Origin: Pirellulales bacterium
Lineage (GTDB): Bacteria > Planctomycetota > Planctomycetia > Pirellulales > JAICIG01
Direction of reading: 5' to 3'
DNA: 10,863 bases
Assembly (NCBI GenBank): GCA_025924495.1
Contig: JAICIG010000274.1
Location: 1 to 10,863 of the forward strand
The stretch's first letter is position 1, and each line of letters opens with the position of its first letter. The position numbers were made by a program, and so were the translations under genes. The notes beneath the pieces were generated by a model that was not told the DNA's origin, made no database searches, and saw only the letters and a program-made list of their open reading frames with translations. Below are positions 1-5,827 of this stretch, piece after piece.

Positions 1-985
1 CGGTCAGGGTGTACGTCTCATTGGAGCCGACCGTGCCCGAGGTCGGAGAACCCGTCTTGGTGATCGACAGATCGACTCCCGGAGTCAGCGTGCCGGCGAT
101 CGGATTCGCCGTCACGGCCACATTATTCGCCAGGTTCGGGTCGCCCGAGGTCGTCGTAACGGCGGCGCTATTCACGGCCACGCCCGGGGTCGTCGGGGTC
201 GCGGTCAAAGTTACGGTCTGCGATGCGCCCGGCGCCAGGGTGGGATAGGTGACCGTGGCCACGCCTAGAGCCTGCGTCACCGTGCCGCCTCCGGTGGCCG
301 TCCCCGTGCCGAAGGTCGATCCGGCCGGCAAAACGTCTGTCAACGTGACGTTGGTCGCCGTATTCGTCGGATCATTATTGGTGATCGTCAGCGTGTAAGT
401 CTCTGGCGAGCCGACCGTTCCAGTGGTCGGCGACGAGGTCGCCGTGACCGATACGTCGGTAGCCGCTGCCGGCAGGCTGTTAACGGTCGTGACAACGGCG
501 GTTGAAGTCTTGGGGCTGCCGGGGTCGTCGGGGCTCGTAACGCTCGCCGTATTGCTCAGGGTTCCGGTGGCGCTCGAATTCACGAAGGCCTCGATGGTGA
601 CATTGGCCGTGCCGGTCAGAGCCGCCAGCGTGCCGAGGTCGACGGTAACCGTATTGCCCGAAGTGCTTACCGTGCCTTGCGTCGTCGTGGCCGAAACGAA
701 AGTCTCGCCCGCGGGCAGGGCGTCCGTCAAGACGGTGTTCGTCGCAGCGGTCGTTCCGGCCGCGTTCGCCACCGTGATGTTGTAGGTCAGCAGTTCGCCA
801 GGCACGGCGGCCGGCGGAACTCCCGTCTTTAAAACCGTCAAGTCGGCTGCAAGTAGAACACGATATTCTAGCGATTCAAATCCGAGCGAATAAAGCTTCG
901 CCCCCGAGGGTTGACGCGAGACACGCGCCTTGGTTGCTTTTACTTGTCGCTTATGACGGGGCAAAGAAGTAGTCCAGAGGCGCAT
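1..985 (-). CDS. DUF11-repeat surface protein with LEPR-XLL-like N-terminus (5' part; runs off the window)
   Basis: The minus strand is open from the ATG at 985 to the window edge: 328 codons, with the C-terminus missing. Residues 1-35 are basic. Residues 39-48 read LEYRVLLAAD, a variant of the LEPR-XLL motif that planctomycetes place at the start of very large exported proteins. Thr/Val/Ala-rich beta-sandwich repeats of the DUF11 (conserved repeat domain) type follow: repeat 1 at about 49-165, repeat 2 at about 176-292 and a third starting near 305. Each carries a D(A/V)LPAG turn and a TYTLT or TYNIT strand; repeats 2 and 3 share a near-identical opening (SPTTGTVGS versus SPTSGTVGS). From the family I infer a cell-surface or extracellular structural or adhesive protein. 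There is no classical hydrophobic signal peptide, as is usual for LEPR-XLL proteins. GGAG at 993-996 lies 7 bases before the ATG and supports this start. The plus-strand open frames here are antisense shadows. Confidence 0.88.
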   Translation of the reverse strand, partial: MRLWTTSLPRHKRQVKATKARVSRQPSGAKLYSLGFESLEYRVLLAADLTVLKTGVPPAAVPGELLTYNITVANAAGTTAATNTVLTDALPAGETFVSATTTQGTVSTSGNTVTVDLGTLAALTGTANVTIEAFVNSSATGTLSNTASVTSPDDPGSPKTSTAVVTTVNSLPAAATDVSVTATSSPTTGTVGSPETYTLTITNNDPTNTATNVTLTDVLPAGSTFGTGTATGGGTVTQALGVATVTYPTLAPGASQTVTLTATPTTPGVAVNSAAVTTTSGDPNLANNVAVTANPIAGTLTPGVDLSITKTGSPTSGTVGSNETYTLT

Positions 986-992
986 GCTATAT

Positions 993-996
993 CTCC
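993..996 (-). promoter_or_regulatory. Ribosome binding site of the LEPR-XLL/DUF11 gene
   Basis: Read on the minus strand, GGAG precedes the ATG at 985 by 7 bases. It fixes the start of the repeat protein just before its basic N-terminus and LEPR-like motif. Confidence 0.6.
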
Positions 997-1029
997 GTAT
1001 GAAATGATCCCATAAAACGGCGGCGACGC

Positions 1030-1049
1030 CGCCGAACAGCCATTCGGCG
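1030..1049 (-). repeat. Short inverted repeat in the leader of the DUF11 gene
   Basis: CGCCGAA at 1030-1036 and TTCGGCG at 1043-1049 form a perfect 7-bp stem with a 6-base loop, about 45 bases upstream of the minus-strand start at 985. It could be a leader hairpin or an operator. A second, shorter one (GGTCG, 4-base loop, CGACC; 1100-1113) lies further upstream and presents a TTCG loop on the minus strand. Confidence 0.35.
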
Positions 1050-1719
1050 ATTTCCAACGCGGCGCCTCTTCTCGGTTCGGCGCGCATTGCAATAACGGCG
1101 GTCGCGAACGACCCTAGAAACGTGTGCGCTAAGTGCGGAGCACTCGCACTACACGCTTTAACGGCATGAATCAATAAACCGTGCAAGCGGGCGGAGCCTG
1201 CACTAACCAATCGGTGATGGCCAGCGAGGCCGATCGCAAACCAGATCGAAGGTTTGCCAGAGAGAGTCTTTCCCGCCGTCTTGGCTACCTGCCGGAATGT
1301 GGGGAAAGCAAGTTGAGTGTGAGGCTACCACGGGTTGCACTTTTTGACAAGGAGTTTAACGAATAAATCTTTCGTCGCCGAATTGTGCCGCCATACTCCC
1401 CCGCTGGGAGCGCTCACGCGCGAATCATCTTCAACACTTCTTTCTAGGGCGTTGTTCTTTGGCGGCGAACTGAAGGCCATCCATCCACTTGATTGCATCC
1501 ACAAGTGCGCCGCGCGCATTTCACCTATCGACTTTCCATGCAATGCGACAAAGATCGTCGTCTCCACGAATCGCACCGCGTGCGCATCATCTCGCGCTTA
1601 GGAGAAACAAGCCTGCTGCTCCCGCCGCAATCGCCGCGATGTGAAAGGCAGCGTCGTTTTCAACCGGCAGCGATGCGCGACCTCGCCATGACAATCCGAG
1701 CGATAGTTCTGGCGCGCCT

Positions 1720-1869
1720 ATGCACCAAGCCGACGAAACTGATTCAATCGCCAGTTGCGCAATGTTGCCAGACTGCAGTTTTCTCCGTACAACCATCCAG
1801 CAGGAATGGGCTGCATTCGAATTGCTCGAACACGCAGAGGACTTGTTGACGAAAGAGCAATTCCAGTAA
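1720..1869 (+). CDS. Possible small protein of 49 aa, unknown function
   Basis: This ATG-to-TAA frame encodes 49 residues and ends 19 bases before the response regulator start. The N-terminal half has two cysteines (SCAMLPDCSF). The C-terminal half reads like an amphipathic acidic helix (EWAAFELLEHAEDLL, then TKEQFQ). That pattern looks more like protein than the low-quality frames around it, and the position suggests co-transcription with the regulator. Against it: no clear ribosome binding site, short length, and no family I recognise. It could be a genuine orphan small protein, the tail of a decayed gene, or chance. Confidence 0.35.
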   Translation: MHQADETDSIASCAMLPDCSFLRTTIQQEWAAFELLEHAEDLLTKEQFQ

Positions 1870-1888
1870 GTCATGGAGCGACCAGGCG

Positions 1889-2425
1889 ATGAATTCCGTG
1901 TGGAAGACGGCCGCAATGCGGATCTTGATCGCAGAACAAGACGACGCCATCGCGCGCAGAATGGCAGAGTTGTTTCGCTGGTGGGGGCATACGCCCTACC
2001 TGGCCCGCGATGGCGCTGAAGCCGTGCGTAATGCAATTGCGGCGACGCCCCAGCTCGCCCTCATCGATCTTGCGCTGCCTGTCATGGACGGGTTTCAAGT
2101 CATTCGCGCCGTGCAGCGCCGGCCCGGCTTCGAGGCGACAAGGTTCATTGGGCTAACGAAGTTGCTGAACGAATCGGAGAAGCGGCAAGCCAGGTTGGTC
2201 GGCTTTATCCGCTGTGCAGTGAAACCCGTGCCGCCGCTCGATTTATTGATGATGCTCGTCAAAGTCCGCGACGTGCACAACCGAATTGGCCGCCGCATTC
2301 GCGATGACTACGATCGCATCATACGCTCGCGCGACCTCGCAGCCGCTCCGCGCCCGCTACTGGACGCCTTGCACGATCTAACGCGCCGCCGTACAGCAAT
2401 GAGCGATTCTGCGGGAACGGGTTGA
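1889..2425 (+). CDS. Orphan response regulator, receiver domain with a basic C-terminal tail
   Basis: This 178-aa protein has a CheY-like receiver domain at about residues 11-128. The key receiver residues are visible: the acidic pair D18/D19 after strand 1, the phospho-acceptor D60 in the LIDLALP segment, the switch threonine T90 in FIGLT, and the lysine K112 before a proline (VKP). It should therefore accept phosphate from a histidine kinase. No known output domain follows. The last 50 residues are Arg/Asp-rich and probably helical, so it may act through protein contacts as single-domain regulators do. No kinase gene is adjacent. The ATG at 1889 has GGAG at 1875-1878. An alternative ATG at 1916 (M10) begins exactly at strand 1 and would also give a full receiver. 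Confidence 0.85.
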   Translation: MNSVWKTAAMRILIAEQDDAIARRMAELFRWWGHTPYLARDGAEAVRNAIAATPQLALIDLALPVMDGFQVIRAVQRRPGFEATRFIGLTKLLNESEKRQARLVGFIRCAVKPVPPLDLLMMLVKVRDVHNRIGRRIRDDYDRIIRSRDLAAAPRPLLDALHDLTRRRTAMSDSAGTG

Positions 2426-2751
2426 ACTTCGGATGCTACCAGCATCAGCGGCTTGTGCCGGCGGCCGGAGGTTTCCAGGGCCGGGGCGAACGAAGGACTG
2501 TCTGATTTTTGACTGCGACCGTCTCATCCACGCTATGGCACATTCCGCGCAAAGGGCCATCGAGACCATTCCCTGCCGTTTTGAGACATCCTCAAAACCT
2601 CTCTCAACTCCTTGCACAAAGCAGAAGAATGCACGTGACTTTGCTGTCCTCCCGGCCCCATAATCAGTAGCGGTAAGTCGCGCGATGCGGATCGTGCCAA
2701 GATCACATCTCGGCCGCAGACGTCGCCGCGAGCGCTACGGAAGGCGGGATC
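2426..2751. other. Intergenic stretch between response regulator and DUF1559 gene
   Basis: No convincing gene. A frame at 2433-2663 gives a low-complexity product without domains and overlaps an equally poor minus-strand frame. The only clear structure is the inverted repeat at 2578-2598. Confidence 0.45.
2578..2598. repeat. Perfect 8-bp inverted repeat (possible terminator or operator)
   Basis: GTTTTGAG (2578-2585), a 5-base loop, then CTCAAAAC (2591-2598). It lies 150 bases after the response regulator stop. No T-run follows on either strand, so it is not a classical intrinsic terminator; an operator or mRNA-end hairpin is equally possible. Confidence 0.35.
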
Positions 2752-2796
2752 ATGTCAGAGCCGTTCAAGTCCGAACTGACGAGAAAGTTCAAATGA
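2752..2796 (+). CDS. Possible 14-aa leader ORF overlapping the DUF1559 start (ATGA)
   Basis: The short frame MSEPFKSELTRKFK ends in a TGA that overlaps the ATG of the DUF1559 gene (ATGA, 2793-2796). It has a good ribosome binding site, GGAAGG at 2739-2744, 7 bases before its ATG, whereas the DUF1559 start has only a weak GAGAAAG. The arrangement suggests translational coupling. Whether the peptide itself has a role cannot be seen; chance is possible for such a short frame. Confidence 0.35.
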   Translation: MSEPFKSELTRKFK

Positions 2797-3566
2797 ATAC
2801 CGCTCCCGAACCCCTCCCTGCGCCAGCAAATTCAAAGCGCCGATTCTCCAAAGTCGCCATGCTGCTGACGTTGGCGGCCGTCGGCGGTTGTGCTGTGGCG
2901 TTGACTGCGGGCGTTCGACAGGCGCGAGAGGCGGGGAGAATCAGCACGTGCCATTGCCGTCTGACGCAAATCGGGCTGGCGATGCAAAACTACGAAGGTA
3001 AGTACGGCGTCTTCCCGCCCGCCTATCAACTGCTCGATGGCCGGCCGAGTTCCAGTTGGCGGCTGGAACTCATTCCAAACCTGGATTTGCGAGCGGAATA
3101 CGATCGCTATCATCACAACGAACGCTGGGACAGCGATTTCAATCTCCATCTGGCCGACGAGGTGGCCGCCAGGCGCCCGATGTATCGCTGCCCCAGCGCG
3201 CCAGCCTCGCAAGGATCGGCGCTCGCAAATTACGTGATGCTAGTCGGTCCGAACTCCTTCTCTCCGGGCGCGAGCGGCGTGAAGCGGACGGCAATCGTTG
3301 ACGGAACCTCGAATGCGATCGCGGTCGCCGAAATCGCCGATACCGATATTTATTGGACCGAACCTCGCGATTTGAACGTGAGCAGCATGAGCGCTCAACT
3401 CAACGCGCCCGCCCGGCCCAGCATCTCAAGCCCCCATCCTGGCCGTGCGAGCGTCTTGTTTGCCGACGGCCACACGACAACTTTGTCTGACTCGATTGAT
3501 CCCGACGTGCTCAAAGCGCTGACTACCATCAACGGCGACGAGGGGCGCCTGCACAAGCTTGATTGA
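2793..3566 (+). CDS. DUF1559-family protein with degenerate prepilin-like N-terminus
   Basis: This 257-aa protein is predicted to be membrane-anchored with its body outside the cytoplasm. DUF1559 marks, in order: QAREA (43-47), a CRLTQIGLAMQNYEGKYGVFPP block (from 55, matching the family's LKQIGLALHNY...FPP), SSWRLELIP (87-95), YRCPS (131-135), DGTSNAI (170-176) and the C-terminal VLFADGHT plus NGDEG (221-251). Most family members begin with a type IV prepilin signal (GFTLVELL). Here the equivalent segment reads RFSKVAMLL, without the -1 glycine and the +5 glutamate, so processing by prepilin peptidase is unlikely and a plain N-terminal transmembrane anchor (about 21-41) is expected. An in-frame ATG at 2685 would add 36 Arg-rich residues; I prefer 2793 because the product then aligns with the family. 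Function of the family is poorly known. Confidence 0.85.
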   Translation: MNTAPEPLPAPANSKRRFSKVAMLLTLAAVGGCAVALTAGVRQAREAGRISTCHCRLTQIGLAMQNYEGKYGVFPPAYQLLDGRPSSSWRLELIPNLDLRAEYDRYHHNERWDSDFNLHLADEVAARRPMYRCPSAPASQGSALANYVMLVGPNSFSPGASGVKRTAIVDGTSNAIAVAEIADTDIYWTEPRDLNVSSMSAQLNAPARPSISSPHPGRASVLFADGHTTTLSDSIDPDVLKALTTINGDEGRLHKLD

Positions 3567-3734
3567 ATGCTTCGTCCAATTGTGCCAGGTTGTTGTCAGG
3601 GAAATATCCGCAAACCAAACAGACGCCTCCACTTCGCTAAGCTCCGCCTATCAGCGTGTAACCGGAGCGGACGATCTCCGCCAACAGAGCGAATGGTAAA
3701 TAGAAATCTGCGTGGCGCTGTAATCGACACCTAT

Positions 3735-3751
3735 TGCTAGCACTGCTAGCA
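3735..3751. repeat. Tandem 8-bp palindromes TGCTAGCA (9-bp period)
   Basis: The sequence TGCTAGCA-C-TGCTAGCA contains two identical perfect palindromes separated by one base. It lies about 40 bases upstream of the predicted -35 box of the alpha-CTD-like gene. The symmetry suggests binding sites for a dimeric regulator; this is inference. Confidence 0.5.
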
Positions 3752-3753
3752 TC

Positions 3754-3775
3754 GCCGCAAAAAAATTCTTGCGGC
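3754..3775. repeat. Inverted repeat GCCGCAA/TTGCGGC enclosing an A-tract
   Basis: GCCGCAA (3754-3760) and TTGCGGC (3769-3775) are perfect 7-bp arms around an 8-base loop. The A7 tract at 3759-3765 overlaps the left arm; a second A7 tract is at 3779-3785, so the tract centres are 20 bp apart, near two helical turns. No T-run follows, so it is not a terminator. Confidence 0.45.
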
Positions 3776-3789
3776 CGTAAAAAAACTAC

Positions 3790-3817
3790 TTCGCACCCGA
3801 CAGGCCTAGGGTATACT
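3790..3817 (+). promoter_or_regulatory. Predicted sigma-70-type promoter with upstream A-tracts
   Basis: The -10 box TATACT (3812-3817, 5 of 6 consensus) is preceded after 16 bases by TTCGCA (3790-3795, 4 of 6). Two A7 tracts at 3759-3765 and 3779-3785 sit where an UP element would lie. The likely transcription start is near 3824, inside the 10-bp palindrome at 3821-3830. It would drive the alpha-CTD-like gene. Confidence 0.5.
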
Positions 3818-3820
3818 CTT

Positions 3821-3830
3821 CGCTCGAGCG
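3821..3830. repeat. 10-bp palindrome CGCTCGAGCG at the predicted transcription start
   Basis: A perfect 10-bp palindrome begins 3 bases after the -10 box. Its position over the predicted +1 site is typical for an operator, but short GC-rich palindromes also occur by chance. Confidence 0.35.
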
Positions 3831-3864
3831 GCGTCCCTGACGACTTGCCGCTCAGGCCGCCCGT

Positions 3865-3918
3865 ATGGCCAAAGGATTGGACATCACGCACTTCAAAAGA
3901 TTGGGAGGGAACCCATGA
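3865..3918 (+). CDS. Possible 17-aa leader ORF overlapping the alpha-CTD-like start (ATGA)
   Basis: The frame MAKGLDITHFKRLGGNP ends with a TGA that overlaps the ATG of the next gene (ATGA, 3915-3918). The ribosome binding site of the alpha-CTD-like gene lies within its last codons, so ribosomes translating the leader would cover it and then be placed for reinitiation. No strong ribosome binding site precedes the leader itself. It could be a regulatory leader peptide or chance. Confidence 0.3.
   Translation: MAKGLDITHFKRLGGNP
3903..3910 (+). promoter_or_regulatory. Strong ribosome binding site of the alpha-CTD-like gene
   Basis: GGGAGGGA ends 4 bases before the ATG at 3915 (GGGAGG core, 6-base spacer). 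It is the best Shine-Dalgarno sequence in the window and fixes the start. Confidence 0.75.
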
Positions 3919-4187
3919 CCCGCATCCCGTTGCGCAAGGACGACGAGCAAGCCAAGGGACTCAACGAACGGCTGGAGATGAGCACGGCGGAAATCGGCCT
4001 TTCCGTGCGGACTACCAACTGTCTGGAAGAGCGCGGCATTTTTACGGTCAACGATCTGTTGCACTGCACGCGCGAAGATCTGCTCAGCATCTCGAACTTC
4101 GGCGAGAAAACTCTCGACGAGGTTTACAAGGCGCTCGAGAGCATCGGCTTCCGCCGCCAGCCCAAACGGCAAACGGTCGGAGTCTGA
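3915..4187 (+). CDS. Stand-alone RNA polymerase alpha C-terminal-domain-like protein
   Basis: This 90-aa protein consists of a basic-acidic N-terminal arm (1-22) and one domain (about 25-80) that matches the C-terminal domain of RNA polymerase alpha: two helix-hairpin-helix-like units with TVNDLL and the NFGEKTLDEV turn. Aligned without gaps to E. coli RpoA, the UP-element contact residues are kept: R32 (R265), N35 (N268), C36 (C269), G63 (G296), K65 (K298), T66 (S299) and E69 (E302). There is no alpha N-terminal domain, so it cannot assemble polymerase. It may bind DNA or contact sigma, activators or polymerase as a transcription factor. It follows a strong ribosome binding site and its own predicted promoter, and faces the convergent PQQ-like gene. 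Planctomycete genomes are annotated with similar alpha-CTD-only proteins; their role is not established to my knowledge. Confidence 0.88.
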   Translation: MTRIPLRKDDEQAKGLNERLEMSTAEIGLSVRTTNCLEERGIFTVNDLLHCTREDLLSISNFGEKTLDEVYKALESIGFRRQPKRQTVGV

Positions 4188-4241
4188 GGACGCAGCCGTG
4201 GCTTAATTCGTAAGCGTTGATCCGGGAAGCAATCCTTCTCA

Positions 4242-4261
4242 CGAAATTCTCCCGAATTTCG
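4242..4261. repeat. Perfect inverted repeat CGAAATTC/GAATTTCG between convergent genes
   Basis: Arms of 8 bp with a TCCC loop, 54 bases after the alpha-CTD-like stop. A smaller hairpin, GCTTA-ATTCG-TAAGC (4201-4215), precedes it. No T-run follows. It probably forms an mRNA-end structure for one or both convergent genes. Confidence 0.4.
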
Positions 4262-4289
4262 CCGCGTTGAGATAGAACCTTATGGCGAT

Positions 4290-4313
4290 CGGCTCGGCGA
4301 TCATGCCGAGCCG
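4290..4313. terminator. Candidate bidirectional terminator hairpin
   Basis: CGGCTCGGC (4290-4298), a 6-base loop and GCCGAGCCG (4305-4313) form a perfect 9-bp GC-rich stem between the stop of the alpha-CTD-like gene (4187) and that of the convergent PQQ-like gene (4319). It would work for both strands. The lack of a T-tract argues against a classical intrinsic terminator, so an mRNA-end hairpin is the safer reading. Confidence 0.45.
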
Positions 4314-4318
4314 TTGGC

Positions 4319-5716
4319 TCAGCGGCCAAAATCGAATGCGCGCAGGCCTTGCTTGCTGCGAATATAAAGTCTGCTGCCGGCAACGGCCGGCGATGTCCAT
4401 GTTTCATCGTCGGCCAGTTGGCTCTCGCCTAGCTTGCGGTAACCTTGCTCGCTGGCAGCCAGCACCAGCAGATCGCCGCGCTCATTGAGACATAACAACC
4501 GCGTGTCGGCGAGCACTGGCGTGCAATAGTAGCCATGATGACCGTCGATCCATGCGGTCTTGCCGTCGCTGAGGCGGACGCAGGCGAACTCGCCGCCGTC
4601 GTTCATGCCGTACACGTACCCGTCGTGAATCAGCATCGACGACAGATAGCTCGTCAGATCGCGGTTTTCCCAGGCGCGCTTCGCTCGGAACTCTTCGCCA
4701 TCTCGCGAGATTTTCAGCGCGGTCAAAGGACGCCCCGTCGCTGTAAACACAACCGTGTCTCCCGCGGCGACGGGCGTGCCGATGCTCTCGTCGTATTGAA
4801 TCTGAAATGGATATTCCCACAACACGCGGCCGTCGCGCGGATCGACGCCGACCACGTGCGGCCCGGTCATGACGATGACCTGTTCCTTGCCGGCGATGGA
4901 GGCGACGATGGGCGAAGAGTAAGAAACGTTTTCCTCGAGCGCCTTCCATGCCGGCTCGCCCGTCTCGGCATGGAAAGCCATAATCGTGCCGCCGCGCTCG
5001 CCGCCCACGCTGAGCACGAGCAGATCGTCGACAAACGTCGGCGAGCCGGTGTAGCCGAACAGCGGAACGGGCGCGCCTTGGCCGCCGCCGATCGGCACGA
5101 TGACGTTTCGCTCGCCGTTGACGTAAGCACGCCCGCCGGGCAAGCGCTGTCTCTCGCCAAATTGCTCGGGCAGGTTGACCTGCCACACGACCTCGCCCGT
5201 TTTGAGATCCAAACATTCCAGCGAGCCGGCAATGCCCAAGCTGTAAACGCGCCCCTTCTGAACGAGCGGCGTCGACTTCGGCCCATTGCCATGCCGGCGA
5301 CCAACGTCGTGCGGATCGAAATCGACTGCATGCGAGCGCTCCCACAGCAGTTTCCCGGTTTCGGCATCGAAGGCGACGGTGCGTTCTTTCGCCCCGCTCC
5401 GGTCGGTAATCACGACTCGGCCGCTCGCCACGACGGGGGACGACCAACCCGTGCCCAACGCAGCGCGCCAGAACGGCGCCGCGGGAGCAGCAGGCCAATC
5501 CTCGGGCAAGCGGGCGCTCTCAGCGATTCCCTGCCCTGTGGCTCCGCGCCAGCGCGGCCACGTCTCGCTGGCTGTCAGAGCCGTCTTGGGCGGCGCGGCG
5601 GTTTCACTCTGTGCGTCTGGTTCGGCGCGGCTCTGTCCGCAACCGGCGTCTAACAGCAAGACGATGGCAAAAAGCGCAAACACGGCGCGCCCGATGCGCC
5701 GGCGGTGGATGATCAT
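4319..5716 (-). CDS. Exported PQQ-like beta-propeller protein
   Basis: This 465-aa protein starts with a basic stretch (MIIHRRRIGR) and a hydrophobic segment (to about residue 23) ending in LLLDAGCGQ. C25 could be a lipoprotein cysteine, although Asp at -3 is not ideal. After a linker comes the common planctomycete opening WPRWRGATGQG (from 53), SSPVV (92-96), then blade motifs of the PQQ-like type: FDAETGKLLW (116), LDLKTGEVVW (169), FHAETGEPAW (248), VDPRDGRVLW (291) and VRLSDGKTAW (380). The fold is an eight-bladed-type propeller outside the cytoplasm. Whether it binds PQQ is unknown; many such planctomycete proteins appear to be scaffolds, and no dehydrogenase active-site signature was recognised. 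The frame continues upstream to an ATG at 5923, but those 69 residues are Arg-rich and precede both the signal peptide and a predicted promoter, so I start at 5716; an ATG at 5740 is nearly as good. Confidence 0.85.
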   Translation of the reverse strand: MIIHRRRIGRAVFALFAIVLLLDAGCGQSRAEPDAQSETAAPPKTALTASETWPRWRGATGQGIAESARLPEDWPAAPAAPFWRAALGTGWSSPVVASGRVVITDRSGAKERTVAFDAETGKLLWERSHAVDFDPHDVGRRHGNGPKSTPLVQKGRVYSLGIAGSLECLDLKTGEVVWQVNLPEQFGERQRLPGGRAYVNGERNVIVPIGGGQGAPVPLFGYTGSPTFVDDLLVLSVGGERGGTIMAFHAETGEPAWKALEENVSYSSPIVASIAGKEQVIVMTGPHVVGVDPRDGRVLWEYPFQIQYDESIGTPVAAGDTVVFTATGRPLTALKISRDGEEFRAKRAWENRDLTSYLSSMLIHDGYVYGMNDGGEFACVRLSDGKTAWIDGHHGYYCTPVLADTRLLCLNERGDLLVLAASEQGYRKLGESQLADDETWTSPAVAGSRLYIRSKQGLRAFDFGR

Positions 5717-5827
5717 CAGCTTGTCTCTGCCAGTTTGCATTTCACGCCCGCGGACGACGGGCGATAGCGCCTCTGCCGTCCGGGCCGATGACTCCGCGCT
5801 CCGGCGCGAACGCATCAAGCCAGTTTG

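Larger units (their letters stand above)
986..1719. other. Gene-poor intergenic stretch
   Basis: No open frame here has a recognisable domain, a good ribosome binding site and a consistent composition. The frames that exist (for example 1335-1601 plus and 1325-1576 minus) overlap one another antisense and match nothing I know. The left part must hold the promoter of the minus-strand DUF11 gene. A perfect TTGACA lies at 1344-1349 on the plus strand but has no convincing -10 box at 16-18 bases. The stretch may be plain spacer or an eroded gene; I see no RNA gene. Confidence 0.5.
3567..3864. other. Intergenic regulatory region upstream of the alpha-CTD-like gene
   Basis: No gene seen in 298 bases. 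The left part (3567-3730) shows no structure I can support. The right part (3735-3830) packs tandem palindromes, an inverted repeat, two A7 tracts and a promoter, each described separately. Confidence 0.6.

Noticed and set aside
9..785. Two plus-strand frames (9-248, 423-785) that look like hydrophobic Val/Ala-rich proteins
   Set aside because: They are the antisense of Thr/Val/Ala-rich DUF11 repeats; the minus-strand frame is continuous and has a start, an RBS and a known N-terminal motif.
1344..1349. Perfect TTGACA as a -35 promoter box
   Set aside because: At 16-18 bases downstream there is no sequence near TATAAT, and no believable gene follows within 300 bases.
1587..2036. 149-codon minus-strand frame overlapping the response regulator
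   Set aside because: It overlaps the receiver domain antisense, has a Ser/Arg-rich composition and matches no family.
3754..3775. Inverted repeat GCCGCAA/TTGCGGC as a terminator of the DUF1559 gene
   Set aside because: No T-run follows on the plus strand; the next bases are CGTAAAAAAA, and it lies about 190 bases after the stop within a promoter region.
4535..5653. 372-codon plus-strand open frame opposite the PQQ-like gene
   Set aside because: The minus strand has five clear PQQ-like blade motifs in one frame. The plus-strand product is Arg/Ala-rich, without domain signature or ribosome binding site.
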